Shown: in pieces, positions 49,190 through 59,657 of the stretch
How positions within the stretch are numbered: position 1 is the stretch's first letter
Layout of the letters: every line of letters starts with the position of its first letter
DNA from: Dickeya undicola
GTDB taxonomy: Bacteria > Pseudomonadota > Gammaproteobacteria > Enterobacterales > Enterobacteriaceae
Direction: 5' to 3'
NCBI RefSeq assembly: GCF_000784735.1
Contig: NZ_JSYG01000032.1
Location: forward strand, 186,001-250,000
DNA length: 64,000 bases
The notes under the pieces: model-generated
The model's database searches: none
What the model was told of the DNA's origin: nothing
The model's input: the letters and a program-made list of their open reading frames with translations, nothing else
Translations under genes and position numbers: made by a program

Positions 49190-50164
49190 TCAATTTATTG
49201 CAGAAGTACTCGTTGAGGCAGGCGTCATGTCATCAAGACCGAGTGATTGTCTGGTTTGTTCACGCACCCGTTCCGGCAAGGGTAGGTAACCATCCTGGCT
49301 GACCAACGCCTGCCCCGGCGCGGATAGCACGCGTTCCAGAAACGCGGCGGTTAGCGGCTCCAGCGGTTTTCCGGGCGCTTTATTGACGTAGATATAGAGA
49401 TAGCGCGTGTAGGGATAACGCCCACTGCGGATGGTGTCGGCGGTCGGTAACACGTAATCGTCTTTGTCGCTGGCCGCCAGCGGCAACACCCGTACCCCGC
49501 TGGCGCGAAAACCGATGCTGGCGTAACCGATGGCGTTGACCGATGCCGCCACCGCCTGCACCACCGAGGCGGAACCGGGCAACTCATTGACCTGTGGCAG
49601 AAAATCACCGCCGCACAACGCCTGTTGCTTGAAGAAACCATAGGTGCCAGAGGCTGAATTACGCCCATAACGCAACAACGCTCGCTGTTGCCACACGCCA
49701 CGTAACCCCAACTCCTGCCAGCGTTGTACCGGTTTTCCAGCACCACAGCGGCGAGTCACAGAAAAGATGGCGTCAAGCTGGCGCACCGTCAGCCCGCTAA
49801 CCGGGTTGTCCTGATTGACCAGCACCACCAGCGCGTCCAGCGCCACCGGCACCGCGGTCGGCGCATAGCCATAATGCTGTGCGAATGCTTCGATTTCGCT
49901 GCTCTTCATCGGCCGACTCATCGGCCCCAGCTGCGCCGCCCCGGCTGCCAGCGCCGTCGGTGCCGACGACGAACCCGCCGCCTGAATCTGCAGGTTAACG
50001 CCGGGGTAATGCTGGCTGAAATCCGCCGCCCAGAAGGTCATCAGATTCGCCAGCGTGTCGGAACCCGCACTGGACAAATTACCCGCCAGCATGGCCTGTG
50101 GCGCGGCGGTGGCCTGACCGAACAGGCACAACAGCAAGGCAAGCAGGCAGCGGGTGGATATCAT
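49190..50164 (-). CDS. PstS-like phosphate-binding periplasmic protein
   Basis: A 324-residue periplasmic protein: signal peptide at residues 1-21 (MISTRCLLALLLCLFGQATA), then a type-2 periplasmic binding fold of the PstS family. The phosphate-loop blocks SSAGSDTLANLM, AAGSSSAPTALAAG and YGRNSASGTYGFF are clear. Two cysteines (RRCGAG and QALCGGD) could form a disulfide. It follows phoR by 77 bases on the same strand, so it is probably under PhoB. No pst permease genes are near; it may serve a permease elsewhere or act as a sensor partner of PhoR. Confidence 0.87.
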   Translation of the reverse strand: MISTRCLLALLLCLFGQATAAPQAMLAGNLSSAGSDTLANLMTFWAADFSQHYPGVNLQIQAAGSSSAPTALAAGAAQLGPMSRPMKSSEIEAFAQHYGYAPTAVPVALDALVVLVNQDNPVSGLTVRQLDAIFSVTRRCGAGKPVQRWQELGLRGVWQQRALLRYGRNSASGTYGFFKQQALCGGDFLPQVNELPGSASVVQAVAASVNAIGYASIGFRASGVRVLPLAASDKDDYVLPTADTIRSGRYPYTRYLYIYVNKAPGKPLEPLTAAFLERVLSAPGQALVSQDGYLPLPERVREQTRQSLGLDDMTPASTSTSAIN

Positions 50165-50241
50165 GGGCAGTTTCCGTCGGGTGAGAGGCAAGAACCGGCT
50201 ATTTTCGGCACTGCGGCGGGGACAATCAAGCCCCGCCGCCA

Positions 50242-51564
50242 TTACAGCTGCGGATTCGTGGCGTTCTGACTCAGCACCGAATGGACAATCAGCCGGTTCG
50301 GTAACGTGAACATAAAGCGGGAGCCTGCGCCCTCTTCGCTGATAATCTCCAGCCGGGAGTCATGATGGCTAAGCGCATGTTTGACGATCGCCAGCCCCAA
50401 CCCGCTACCGCCAGTCTGGCGCGAACGGGCCTTATCGACACGATAAAAACGCTCGGTCAGGCGGGGAAGATGTTCGGCGGCGATACCCGGACCATTATCG
50501 CTGACCTGGAACTGCGCGCCCTGCGGGGTCTGCTGCCAGCACACCTCGATGCGGGTGCCCTGCGGCGTATGGTTGACGGCGTTATACACCAGATTCGATA
50601 CCGCACTGCGCAACTGCTCTTCGTTGCCGAACACCTGCAGTTGCTCGTTGACGCGAAATACAATCTCGTGCCGCCCCTGACTCAGGGTATCGGCTTCACG
50701 CTTGAGCAGCCGCAGCATCAGCGGGATATCCACCTTCTCGTTGAGATCGATGGCGGCGGCGGCTTCGATGCGCGATAGCGTCAGCAATTGCCGCACCAAC
50801 CCATCCATGCGGCGGGTTTGCTCCTGCATGGTGTGCAACGCCTTAGACTGCAACGCACCATCCAGCGATTCGTCGTTCATCATCTCCAGATAGCCCTGCA
50901 ACACCGTCAACGGCGTGCGCAGTTCGTGGCTGACGTTAGCAAAGAAGTTGCGGCGCGCGCCTTCCAGTTGATGCATTTGGGTTACATCGCGGGCCACCAT
51001 CAACAGTTGCCCTTCCGAATAAGGCATCACCCGGAATTCCACGTGGTGGGAATTTTTCAGCGTCAGCGTCAGCGGGCGGCTGAAATCCTGCTGTTGCATG
51101 TACTGGGTGAACTCTGGGTAACGCAGCAGGTTGAGAATGTTCTGGCCGTTGTCTTCCGGCCAGCGAAAGCTGAGCAGGTGCTGAGCCAGGCGGTTACACC
51201 AGATGATGCCGCCCTCTTCGGTGGTGATGACCACCGCATCCGGCAACGATTCCGCTCCACTGCGAAAGCGTTTGATCAACAGCGCCAGCTCACGCCGACG
51301 GCGGCGGTTGCGCAGTTGCATCTGATAGAGGCCGTAAAACAGCGGCTCCCAGCTCCAGCGGCCAGGCGGCGGGGTCATGCTGCGGTCAACCCACAGCCAG
51401 TAGGATAAGCGCAACTGGTTATAGAAGTTCCAGCACAGCGCCGCCAGTACCGAGGCCAGCAGAAACCAGGGCAGATAGCCGATAATCAGCCCCAGCAGCA
51501 GACCGGGCAAACAAAAAAAAGCCAGCTCCAGCGCCAGCTTTTTCCAGGACAAACGTTCTAGCAC
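50242..51564 (-). CDS. phoR: Phosphate regulon sensor kinase PhoR
   Basis: Inner-membrane histidine kinase of 440 residues. Two N-terminal membrane helices (about 11-48) have almost no periplasmic loop. A basic charged region and a PAS domain (about 101-190, [18 protein letters not shown]) follow. The phosphorylated His213 is in [13 protein letters not shown], and the ATPase domain has [11 protein letters not shown] and [10 protein letters not shown]. It phosphorylates PhoB when phosphate is low. It starts 27 bases after phoB. Confidence 0.97.
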   Translation of the reverse strand: MLERLSWKKLALELAFFCLPGLLLGLIIGYLPWFLLASVLAALCWNFYNQLRLSYWLWVDRSMTPPPGRWSWEPLFYGLYQMQLRNRRRRRELALLIKRFRSGAESLPDAVVITTEEGGIIWCNRLAQHLLSFRWPEDNGQNILNLLRYPEFTQYMQQQDFSRPLTLTLKNSHHVEFRVMPYSEGQLLMVARDVTQMHQLEGARRNFFANVSHELRTPLTVLQGYLEMMNDESLDGALQSKALHTMQEQTRRMDGLVRQLLTLSRIEAAAAIDLNEKVDIPLMLRLLKREADTLSQGRHEIVFRVNEQLQVFGNEEQLRSAVSNLVYNAVNHTPQGTRIEVCWQQTPQGAQFQVSDNGPGIAAEHLPRLTERFYRVDKARSRQTGGSGLGLAIVKHALSHHDSRLEIISEEGAGSRFMFTLPNRLIVHSVLSQNATNPQL

Positions 51565-51591
51565 GTCAGATTTTCTCCGGGACTCACGCTA

Positions 51592-52281
51592 TCAATAACG
51601 TGTTGAGAAACGGTATCCAGTTCCCCGAACGGTCTGAACCATCTTGTCGTGTCCACTGGTTTCCAGCGCCTTGCGCAGGCGGCGGATATGGACATCCACA
51701 GTACGATCCTCAACATAAACGTTAGTGCCCCATACGTGATTCAGCAACTGCTCACGACTATATACCCGTTCCGGGTGCGTCATAAAGAAATGCAGCAGTT
51801 TGAACTCCGTCGGCCCCATATCCAGCGCGTGTTCTTCCGTGGTTACCCGATGTGAAGAAGGGTCCAGGCTCAACCCACGCATTTCAATCACTTCCTCAAC
51901 CGCCATCGGTGAAATCCGGCGCATTACCGCCTTGATGCGCGCCACCAGCTCTTTGGGCGAAAACGGTTTGGTAATGTAATCGTCGGCACCCACTTCAAGC
52001 CCGCGCACGCGATCTTCTTCTTCACCACGCGCCGTCAGCATCATGACCGGAATATCGCGGGTCAGCGCTTCGCGTTTCATGTGCTTGATAAACTGCAAAC
52101 CGGACCCGCCAGGCAGCATCCAGTCCAGCAGCACCAATTCAGGATAAGGTTCGGCCAACCGGGTAACGGCGCTATCGTAATCCTCAGCCTCAACCGGCTG
52201 ATAACCATTCTGTTCCAGCACGAAGCACACCATCTCGCGAATCGGCGCTTCATCTTCCACCACCAAAATACGTCTTGCCAT
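51592..52281 (-). CDS. phoB: Phosphate regulon response regulator PhoB
   Basis: OmpR-type response regulator, 229 residues. The receiver domain has the phosphorylated Asp53 (LLDWMLPGG) and Lys105-type segment [14 protein letters not shown]; the C-terminal winged helix ends [10 protein letters not shown]. The frame extends to 52305, but [13 protein letters not shown] at 52281 is the universal start. It has a classical Pho box upstream and heads the phoB-phoR-pstS-like row. Confidence 0.98.
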   Translation of the reverse strand: MARRILVVEDEAPIREMVCFVLEQNGYQPVEAEDYDSAVTRLAEPYPELVLLDWMLPGGSGLQFIKHMKREALTRDIPVMMLTARGEEEDRVRGLEVGADDYITKPFSPKELVARIKAVMRRISPMAVEEVIEMRGLSLDPSSHRVTTEEHALDMGPTEFKLLHFFMTHPERVYSREQLLNHVWGTNVYVEDRTVDVHIRRLRKALETSGHDKMVQTVRGTGYRFSTRY

Positions 52282-52656
52282 ATCAATCCTGCCGTTAATC
52301 GTCACGGTTAGCGTGCGGTGTGCATTATGCGTCAGTTTTATGACAGATTTATGAAAAACGGCACCCCCACCACGGTACGTTTTCGCCCCGACAGCCGCCG
52401 TATTCAGCCGCTGCCGAAAACTGCCGCCCCGTTTAATTTCTCACATTATCTGCCTGCAACAACATAGCTAAATCTCGCCTGTCGACGGGAGCCGACACAG
52501 ATATTTGGGACATGCCCTAAACTGCACGCCTATAATCGCCGATGATAAAGACGCGGTGTTTCGCCATGACGAACAAGCGCCTTGCCTCACTGACCGCCAT
52601 TGTCCGCAAGCACCGCCAAAACAACACATCGTTTGCACTCACCTGCAGGGAGTCTC
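52282..52656. other. Divergent phoB / sbcD promoter region
   Basis: The region holds the phoB Pho box near its left end. The right part, from about 52440, should contain the sbcDC promoter; I see no clear regulator site there and no gene. Confidence 0.6.
52325..52346 (-). promoter_or_regulatory. Pho box of phoB
   Basis: On the minus strand CTGTCATAAAA and CTGACGCATAA are the two 11-base PhoB half-sites, nearly identical to the E. coli phoB box. The -10-like CATAAT overlaps its downstream end. Autoregulated by phosphorylated PhoB at low phosphate. Confidence 0.9.
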
Positions 52657-53889
52657 ATGCGAATTATTCACACGTCTGACTGGCATCTCGGTCAGTACTT
52701 TTATACCCGGAGCCGTGCGCCTGAGCATCAGGCGTTTTTGCACTGGTTGGTTCAGCAGGTTGAGCAGCATCAGGCCGATGCAGTAATAGTAGCAGGTGAT
52801 GTGTTCGACAACGGCGCACCACCCAGTTATGCCCGTGAAATGTATAACCATTTTGTGGTGGCATTGCAGCGTACCGGCTGCCAGTTGGTGGTGATGGGCG
52901 GCAACCATGATTCGGTTGCTACCCTGAATGAGTCACGCGCACTGCTGGCCTGCCTGAATACCCAGGTGGTCGCCGGTTTTGACGGCGACATTCACGAACA
53001 GGTGTTGGTGCTGAACAACCGCGCTGGCGAACCCGGCGCGCTGCTGTGCGCGGTTCCTTTTTTGCGTCCACGCGATGTACTCACCAGCCAGGCCGGCCAG
53101 TCCGGCGCACAAAAACAGCAGGCGTTGCAGGATGCCATCGCCCATCATTATCAGCGCTGTTACCAACTCGCCTGTGAGCAACGTGAAGCGCTGGGCCGCG
53201 AACTGCCGATTGTGCTAACCGGCCACCTCACCACGGTGGGCGTCGCCACCTCCGATTCGGTGCGCGATATCTATATCGGCACACTGGACGCGTTTCCGGC
53301 TCAGGCCTTCCCCCCGGCGGACTACATCGCGCTCGGCCATATTCATCGCCCGCAGCGGGTGGCGCAATGCGAACACATCCGATACAGCGGCTCGCCGATT
53401 CCGCTGAGTTTTGACGAACTGAATCATGAGAAATCGGTGTATCTGGTGCATTTCGAGCAGGGAAAATTGCAGGACGTCATCGCGCTGACCGTGCCGACCG
53501 AACAACCGATGCAATTAGTGAAAGGCAATCTGCCGGAGATCGAGCGCCGTTTGGCCGGATTTCGCGACTATCACGGCGACAAACCGGTGTGGCTGGATAT
53601 CGAGATCGCCACTCAGGATTATCTGAGCGACATTCAGCAACGCATTCAGGCGCTAACCGAACCGATGAATGTGGAAGTGCTGTTGCTGCGCCGGGCGCGG
53701 GAACAGCAGCAACAAATGCTGGTGCAGTTGGAAAAGGAAACGCTGGAGGAGCTGCAACCTGCCGAGGTGTTTGCCCGACGGCTGGCGCTGGAGAGCGAGC
53801 TGGACGAGGCGCGCCAGCAGCGGCTGAAAGGGTTGTTCGAGCGGGTCATTCAGGAAATTGACGAGCAGCGACGGGAGGCGTCCGCATGA
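52657..53889 (+). CDS. sbcD: Nuclease SbcCD subunit D
   Basis: SbcD is the Mre11-type manganese nuclease that, with SbcC, cleaves DNA hairpins and processes protein-blocked ends. It has 410 residues. Phosphoesterase motifs: Asp8 and His10 (HTSDWHLGQ), Asp48 (AGDVFDNG), Asn83-His84-Asp85 (GGNHDS), and later GLGHIHRP-like ALGHIHRPQ. The longer frame from 52600 is rejected; CAGGGAG precedes the ATG at 52657. It overlaps sbcC by 4 bases. Confidence 0.96.
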   Translation: MRIIHTSDWHLGQYFYTRSRAPEHQAFLHWLVQQVEQHQADAVIVAGDVFDNGAPPSYAREMYNHFVVALQRTGCQLVVMGGNHDSVATLNESRALLACLNTQVVAGFDGDIHEQVLVLNNRAGEPGALLCAVPFLRPRDVLTSQAGQSGAQKQQALQDAIAHHYQRCYQLACEQREALGRELPIVLTGHLTTVGVATSDSVRDIYIGTLDAFPAQAFPPADYIALGHIHRPQRVAQCEHIRYSGSPIPLSFDELNHEKSVYLVHFEQGKLQDVIALTVPTEQPMQLVKGNLPEIERRLAGFRDYHGDKPVWLDIEIATQDYLSDIQQRIQALTEPMNVEVLLLRRAREQQQQMLVQLEKETLEELQPAEVFARRLALESELDEARQQRLKGLFERVIQEIDEQRREASA

Positions 53890-56800
53890 AAATTCTTAGC
53901 CTACGCCTGAAAAATCTCAACTCGTTGCAGGGCGAGTGGAAAATCGATTTCACCCGCGAGCCGTTCTCCAGCAACAGCCTGTTCGCCATCACCGGTCCTA
54001 CCGGCGCAGGTAAAACCACGCTGCTGGACGCCATCTGCCTCGCGCTGTACCACCAGACGCCGCGCCTGAAAGTCAGCCCCAGCCAGAACGAGCTGATGAC
54101 GCGCCACACCGCCGAATGTCTGGCAGAAGTGGAGTTCGAGGTGAAGAATGTCGCCTACCGTGCCTTCTGGAGTCAGCATCGCGCCCACAGCAGTCCGGAA
54201 GGCAATCTGCAACCGCCCAAGGTAGAACTGGCACTGTGCGCCGACGGCAAAATCCTCACCGATAAGGTGAACGACAAACTGGCGCTGATCGCCGATATCA
54301 CCGGGCTGGATTTCGATCGCTTCACCAAATCGATGATGCTGTCCCAGGGGCAGTTCGCCGCCTTCCTGAACGCCGATGCCAATCAGCGAGCCGAGTTACT
54401 TGAAGAGCTGACCGGCACCGACATTTACGGCCAGATCTCGGAGCGGGTGTTCGAGAAGCACAAAGACGCCCAAAGCAAGCTGGAAACCCTGCGGGCGCAG
54501 GTCGCTACGCTGGAATTGCTGAGCGACGAGCAGCGCCAGGCGCTGGAGCAGCAGTTGGAAGCCATCCGCCAGCAGGAACAATCACTGTCATTGCACCGGG
54601 AAGAGGTGCTGGAGCATCAGCGCTGGTACGACACGTTACTGCAACTCCAGCAGGCGCAACATCAAGCCCAGCAGCAGCGGGCCGCGCAGGAACAATTGCA
54701 GCAACAGTCGCAATCACAACTGGATAAACTGCAACGCAGCGAACCAGCGGAAAAACTGCGTCCGCGCTTTGATGAACGCGAACGCGCGCTACGGGAAAAA
54801 CAACGCCTGACCCAGCAGTTGAATAGCGTCCGCCAGCAGATCAGCCGCCAGCAGGATGCGCTCAATCTGTTGAAAATCCAGTTGGAAAAAGTGCAGGCCA
54901 CCCGACAGCAGCACGCCGAGCATCGCCAGCAACAGGAAACCTTGATCAATGAACGGATCCTGCCGCTCGACCACCACATCGCCACCCAGCAAGCCCAGCG
55001 CGCCCAGCAACAGCAAGCGTTAGATAACCTGCTGGAACAGCAGAAAACGCTGATCGCCAGCCTGAGCAGACTACAACGCCAGCAGGAACAGACACGGCAA
55101 CGGCTGGAAGACATCGAAAACTATCGCCAGCAACATAGCCGCCACCAGCATTTGGGCAGCCATATTCCACTGTGGCAGGCGCAATTTCCCCAGCAGCAGA
55201 AATGGCAGCAGGACTTGCAGGTGCTGCAAGAAAAAGCGGCGCAGCAGCAGATTCAGGCGGAGTACCTTGACCAGCAGCGCGCCTCACTGGTTGAAAAACA
55301 GCAGGCACAGCAAGGTGCCTGCGAGCGAGCCAGCCAACTGCTGACCGAGCACTTGCAGCAGGATGAACAGCTGGAAGCGGAGCAACCGCTGGCAGACCTG
55401 CGCCAGCAACTGACCCGGCTCATGGCCGAACGCCCGGATCGCCAGCAATTGGCCACCAGTGCCGCCGTGCTGCAACAGTTGATGAGCCAGCGCACCCTGC
55501 TGGAAGCGCAACAGTTGGACACCCAGCGCCGCATTCAGGCGCTGGAAGATCAACAGACCCAGCAGCGTCAGGACTATCAGCGCCAGGCCGACCATCTGGC
55601 CGACCTCGACAAACGCCACGAACTGGAACTGCGCATCGTCAGTCTGGAACGCGAGCGCCAGCAACTGCAACCGGGCAAAGAGTGCCCGCTGTGCGGCTCC
55701 CCGCATCATCCAGCGGTGGAACGTTATCAGGCGCTGCGCCCTTCGGAAACCCAGCTCCGGCTACATGCGTTACGTCAGGAGGTGGAGGCGCTGAAAGCCA
55801 GCGTGGTGCAGACCGAAACCCAGCTTCAGTTACAAAAACAGCATCGCCTGCAGCAGCAAAACGCGCTGGATGGCGTTCGACGCGATAACGAGTCGTTACA
55901 GTTGCAGTGCCAGTCAGTCAGTGAACGCTTACTTGTTGAGTTCGATCCGCTGCAACTGTCGGCCCTGCATCAGTGGATTGAAGAATCCAACACGCGGGAA
56001 CAGTCGTTGCAAGCGCAGATCGCCAGTCGTGAGCGTAATCAACGCCATATTCAGGAAAGTAAGGATTTACTCACTTCCGCGCAGCAGCTGCTGGCACAAA
56101 CCGTGCAGCAACTGGAACTGAATACCCAGCAACAGACCGCTCTGAACGCCTCGCGGGAAGAGCTGCGGCTGTTACTGGAAAAAACCGAACGCGAGTTGCA
56201 ACGCCTGCACGACAGCCTCAGCCAAACGCTGGAAACGTTTGAACTCACCGCACCGACACTCGCACAGCAGGAAGAGTGGCTGCGTCAGCGCCAGACGGAA
56301 TGGTTGCGCTGGCAGGAAAACGAGCACGAACAGCATCAGTGCCAGCCGCAACTCGCCGCGCTGGAAGCGGAAATCATCGCCAGCCAGCAGCGGCAGGAGG
56401 AAACCGAAACCGCCATCAAAACCTATCAGCAGCAACTGGCCGACACCCAACGCACGCTGGAACAGGCGCAGCAACAGCGCTGGCAATTGATGGGCAATCA
56501 GGCGGTGAACGAGGTGCTGAAGCAATTGCGGCAGGTCAGCCAGTCACTGGAGCTGGAAAGCCAGCAGGCGCAGCAACAGTGGCAGCAGGGTCAGTCGTTG
56601 CACAGCCGTCTGAACGGGGAAATCGGCAGCCTGGAGCAGCAAAGCCACCATGCTGAAACCGCATGGCAGCAGCTTCAAGCCGGGTTTGAAGACGCACTGA
56701 CCGCCGCCGGATTCGACGATGAAGCCGCCTTCCGCCATGCCTTGCTGGCCGAGGCCGAGCGCCATCATCTCCTCACGCTAAAAGAGCGGCTCAGCCAGCG

Positions 56801-57569
56801 TCAACAGCAGGTGGATGCGTTGTTGCAACAGGCGGACAGCGCGCTGGCGCAACACATGACAACCCGGCCAGAATCGATGCCGGAAGGCATCAGCGACCAT
56901 GACATTCGCCAGTTGCTCTCCGGCCTTGGTGACATGGTGAAAGCCGAAGCCGCACATCAGGGGGAACTGCGCCAGCAGCTTGCCAGCGATCAGCAACGCC
57001 GCGACAAACAGCGCCTGTTGCTGGAGGCCATCGCCCGCGGTCAGCAACAGTGCGACGACTGGGGCTACCTTAATCAGTTGATTGGCTCGCAGAAAGGCGA
57101 CAAATTCCGCCGCTTTGCGCAAGGGCTGACGCTGGATCATCTGGTGTTTCTGGCTAACCGCCAGCTGTCGCGTCTACATGGGCGCTACCTGCTGCAACGC
57201 AAAGCATCCGACACGCTGGAGTTGCAGGTGGCCGATACCTGGCAGGCCGATGCCGTGCGCGATACCCGCACGCTGTCTGGTGGCGAGAGTTTTCTGGTCA
57301 GCCTGGCGCTGGCGCTGGCACTATCCGATCTGGTCAGCACCAAAACCCGCATTGACTCGCTGTTCCTCGATGAAGGTTTTGGCACGCTGGACGGTGAAAC
57401 CCTGGATACCGCGCTGGACGTACTGGATAACCTGAACGCTTCCGGCAAGAGCATCGGCGTCATCAGTCACGTGGAAGCGATGAAAGATCGCATCCAGGTG
57501 CAAATCCGGGTCAGAAAGCGCAACGGTTTGGGCCTTAGCCAGCTCGACAGCGCGTATGCAGTGAAATAA
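53886..57569 (+). CDS. sbcC: Nuclease SbcCD subunit C
   Basis: SbcC is the Rad50-type ATPase partner of SbcD. It has 1227 residues, about 180 longer than E. coli SbcC. Walker A GPTGAGKT is at 37-44. The zinc hook CPLC (Cys600 and Cys603) lies near the exact middle, flanked by two long glutamine-rich coiled coils. The ABC signature LSGGESF is at about 1130 and Walker [12 protein letters not shown] follows. The extra length is in the coils on both sides of the hook. Many plus- and minus-strand frames inside it are shadows of the repetitive CAG/CAA codons. Confidence 0.96.
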   Translation: MKILSLRLKNLNSLQGEWKIDFTREPFSSNSLFAITGPTGAGKTTLLDAICLALYHQTPRLKVSPSQNELMTRHTAECLAEVEFEVKNVAYRAFWSQHRAHSSPEGNLQPPKVELALCADGKILTDKVNDKLALIADITGLDFDRFTKSMMLSQGQFAAFLNADANQRAELLEELTGTDIYGQISERVFEKHKDAQSKLETLRAQVATLELLSDEQRQALEQQLEAIRQQEQSLSLHREEVLEHQRWYDTLLQLQQAQHQAQQQRAAQEQLQQQSQSQLDKLQRSEPAEKLRPRFDERERALREKQRLTQQLNSVRQQISRQQDALNLLKIQLEKVQATRQQHAEHRQQQETLINERILPLDHHIATQQAQRAQQQQALDNLLEQQKTLIASLSRLQRQQEQTRQRLEDIENYRQQHSRHQHLGSHIPLWQAQFPQQQKWQQDLQVLQEKAAQQQIQAEYLDQQRASLVEKQQAQQGACERASQLLTEHLQQDEQLEAEQPLADLRQQLTRLMAERPDRQQLATSAAVLQQLMSQRTLLEAQQLDTQRRIQALEDQQTQQRQDYQRQADHLADLDKRHELELRIVSLERERQQLQPGKECPLCGSPHHPAVERYQALRPSETQLRLHALRQEVEALKASVVQTETQLQLQKQHRLQQQNALDGVRRDNESLQLQCQSVSERLLVEFDPLQLSALHQWIEESNTREQSLQAQIASRERNQRHIQESKDLLTSAQQLLAQTVQQLELNTQQQTALNASREELRLLLEKTERELQRLHDSLSQTLETFELTAPTLAQQEEWLRQRQTEWLRWQENEHEQHQCQPQLAALEAEIIASQQRQEETETAIKTYQQQLADTQRTLEQAQQQRWQLMGNQAVNEVLKQLRQVSQSLELESQQAQQQWQQGQSLHSRLNGEIGSLEQQSHHAETAWQQLQAGFEDALTAAGFDDEAAFRHALLAEAERHHLLTLKERLSQRQQQVDALLQQADSALAQHMTTRPESMPEGISDHDIRQLLSGLGDMVKAEAAHQGELRQQLASDQQRRDKQRLLLEAIARGQQQCDDWGYLNQLIGSQKGDKFRRFAQGLTLDHLVFLANRQLSRLHGRYLLQRKASDTLELQVADTWQADAVRDTRTLSGGESFLVSLALALALSDLVSTKTRIDSLFLDEGFGTLDGETLDTALDVLDNLNASGKSIGVISHVEAMKDRIQVQIRVRKRNGLGLSQLDSAYAVK

Positions 57570-57572
57570 ATT

Positions 57573-57600
57573 CAGCGGGGCGTACCTGGCGTCCCCGCTG
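57573..57600. terminator. Convergent hairpin between sbcC and mak
   Basis: CAGCGGGG (57573-57580) and CCCCGCTG (57593-57600) flank a 12-base loop in the 36-base space between convergent genes. T-runs are short, so it may be weak. Confidence 0.55.
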
Positions 57601-57605
57601 CATAT

Positions 57606-58517
57606 TTAGCGCGCGTGCGGCCACAGCCAGGCCGCACCGCGCACGCCACTGGAGTCACCGTGAATCGCCTGTCGAACCGGCGTATCGCACTCGCCGCCAA
57701 ACACCCATTGTTTCAGTAAACCGGGCACGGTGTCATACAGCCGTTTAACGTTGCTCATGCCGCCGCCCAGCACAATCACATCTGGGTCTAGTAAATTGAC
57801 GATATGCGCCAGCGATTTAGCCAGCCGCTGCTCATAGCGTTGCAGTGCCTGCTCCGCCAGCACATCGCCCCGCCCGGCCAGCTCAATAATTTCATGACCC
57901 TGGCGCGTCTGCCCGCTCAGACGCTGATAGTCCATGCCAAAACCGGTGCCGGAAATAAACGTCTCGATGCACCCCGTGCGGCCGCAATAACAAGGCATCG
58001 ATTGCTGATCGCGCCATTCGTCGGCATCCATCCACGGCAGCGGATTATGCCCCCACTCGCCCGCCACGCCGTTGCGCCCGATGTGCGCCTGCCCATTTAA
58101 GGCGATACCGGCACCACAACCGGTGCCAATAATCACTGCAAACACCTTGTCTGCACCCGCCGCCGCGCCATCCACCGCTTCGGATACCGCAAAGCAGTTG
58201 GCGTCGTTCGCCACCCGCACTGGCCGCCCTAACAGCTGCGCCAGGTCCTGATCCAGCGGTTGCTGATTCAGCCACACCGAATTGGCGTTTTTGACCCGGC
58301 CGGTTACCGGCGACAACGTACCAGGAATACCGACGCCCACGCTGCCGCGCTGTCCGGTGGCCTGCTCCGCCATGCCAACCAGATCGGCGATAGATTGCAG
58401 GGTTTGCCGATAGTCATGCCGTGGCGTCGCCACCCGGTGGCGGAATGCCTCGCGCCCTTCGTCCGTCAGCGCAATGACCTCGGTTTTGGTGCCGCCCAAA
58501 TCAATACCTATTCGCAC
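57606..58517 (-). CDS. mak: Fructokinase (manno(fructo)kinase) Mak
   Basis: ROK-family sugar kinase of 303 residues (E. coli 302) that phosphorylates fructose with ATP. The ATP-binding start is [11 protein letters not shown] (residues 4-14). The catalytic aspartate lies in [13 protein letters not shown]. The zinc site is GHNPLPWM plus [10 protein letters not shown]. It lies between sbcC and rdgC, as in E. coli; the E. coli gene araJ is missing. Confidence 0.95.
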   Translation of the reverse strand: MRIGIDLGGTKTEVIALTDEGREAFRHRVATPRHDYRQTLQSIADLVGMAEQATGQRGSVGVGIPGTLSPVTGRVKNANSVWLNQQPLDQDLAQLLGRPVRVANDANCFAVSEAVDGAAAGADKVFAVIIGTGCGAGIALNGQAHIGRNGVAGEWGHNPLPWMDADEWRDQQSMPCYCGRTGCIETFISGTGFGMDYQRLSGQTRQGHEIIELAGRGDVLAEQALQRYEQRLAKSLAHIVNLLDPDVIVLGGGMSNVKRLYDTVPGLLKQWVFGGECDTPVRQAIHGDSSGVRGAAWLWPHAR

Positions 58518-58693
58518 ATTGCCTCCTGTTTATTCACCGAACTCGCGTATGCCTGACGATGACATTATCGTAATCGTACCGCCTCTCACCACAATTCGTT
58601 ATTATGCCCGCTGCGATTAACCCTTGCGTCCTGAAGCTCGCTTCGTGTGATCACGAGAAAGCGCGCCAGCGACGCGCCAGTCTGGGAAGAAAA

Positions 58694-59605
58694 ATGCTGT
58701 GGTTTAAAAATTTGATGATTTATCGCCTGAGCCGCGATATCAGCCTCTCTGCGGACGCCATGGAGACACAGCTGGCCTCCTTCGCCTTTACCCCCTGCGG
58801 CAGTCAGGATCTGACCAAAACCGGTTGGGTTTCGCCGATGGGACCGCACGGCGACGCGCTGACCCACGTGGTCAACGGTCAGATCCTGATCTGCGCCCGC
58901 AAAGAAGAGAAGATTTTGCCTGCGCCGGTTATCAAGCAAGCGCTACAGGCGCGAATCGACAAGCTGGAAGGCGAACAGCACCGCAAACTGAAGAAAACCG
59001 AAAAAGACGCGCTGAAAGACGACGTGCTGCACAGCCTGCTGCCCCGTGCGTTCAGCCGGTTTAGCCAGATTTCACTGTGGATAGACACCGTTAATCACCT
59101 GATCATGGTGGACGCTGCCAGCGCCAAGAAAGCCGAGGATACGCTGGCGCTTCTGCGTAAAACGCTGGGGTCGCTGCCGGTGGTGCCGTTGACCATGGAA
59201 AACCCGATCGAGCTGACGCTGACCGAGTGGGTACGTTCCGGCCAGACGCCCGCCGGTTTCACGCTGCAAGATGAAGCCGAACTGAAAGCGGTGCTGGAAG
59301 ACGGCGGCGTCATTCGCTGCAAGAAACAGGAACTGGTCAGCGACGAAATCGCCACCCATATCGAAGCGGGCAAAGTGGTGACCAAACTGGCGCTGGACTG
59401 GCAGGAACGCATCCAGTTGGTGCTGGCGGACGATGGTTCGCTCAAGCGTCTGAAATTCGCCGATACCCTGCGCGAACAGAACGACGATATCGACCGGGAA
59501 GACGTGGCTCAGCGGTTTGACGCCGACTTTACGCTGATGACCGGCGAAGTGGCGGCATTGATCGCCAACCTGACAGAAGCGTTAGGTGGCGAGGCACAAC
59601 GTTGA
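58694..59605 (+). CDS. rdgC: Recombination-associated protein RdgC
   Basis: RdgC, 303 residues as in E. coli, forms a ring-shaped dimer around double-stranded DNA and limits RecA loading. [18 protein letters not shown] is the family start; the frame extends to 58604, but the ATG at 58694 follows [25 protein letters not shown] and [17 protein letters not shown] are conserved, as is the end [11 protein letters not shown]. Confidence 0.96.
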   Translation: MLWFKNLMIYRLSRDISLSADAMETQLASFAFTPCGSQDLTKTGWVSPMGPHGDALTHVVNGQILICARKEEKILPAPVIKQALQARIDKLEGEQHRKLKKTEKDALKDDVLHSLLPRAFSRFSQISLWIDTVNHLIMVDAASAKKAEDTLALLRKTLGSLPVVPLTMENPIELTLTEWVRSGQTPAGFTLQDEAELKAVLEDGGVIRCKKQELVSDEIATHIEAGKVVTKLALDWQERIQLVLADDGSLKRLKFADTLREQNDDIDREDVAQRFDADFTLMTGEVAALIANLTEALGGEAQR

Positions 59606-59630
59606 CCGGTAATCAACGTCGGCCTCTGGA

Positions 59631-59647
59631 CGCCGGGTAACCCGGCG
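59631..59647. terminator. Convergent hairpin between rdgC and the chemoreceptor
   Basis: CGCCGGG, loop TAA, CCCGGCG (59641-59647), inside a wider imperfect pairing of AATCAAC with GTTGATT. It sits in the 52-base gap of two convergent genes. Confidence 0.6.
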
Positions 59648-59657
59648 CCCTGTTGAT

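Noticed and set aside
53589-53861. Alternative frame in the 3' part of sbcD rich in Ala/Gly/Thr
   Set aside because: It lies within the conserved sbcD gene; high-GC shadow.
54505-55709. Several overlapping cysteine-, serine- and leucine-rich minus-strand frames in sbcC
   Set aside because: They come from the repeated CAG/CAA glutamine codons of the coiled coil read backwards; not genes and not tandem repeats of a mobile element.
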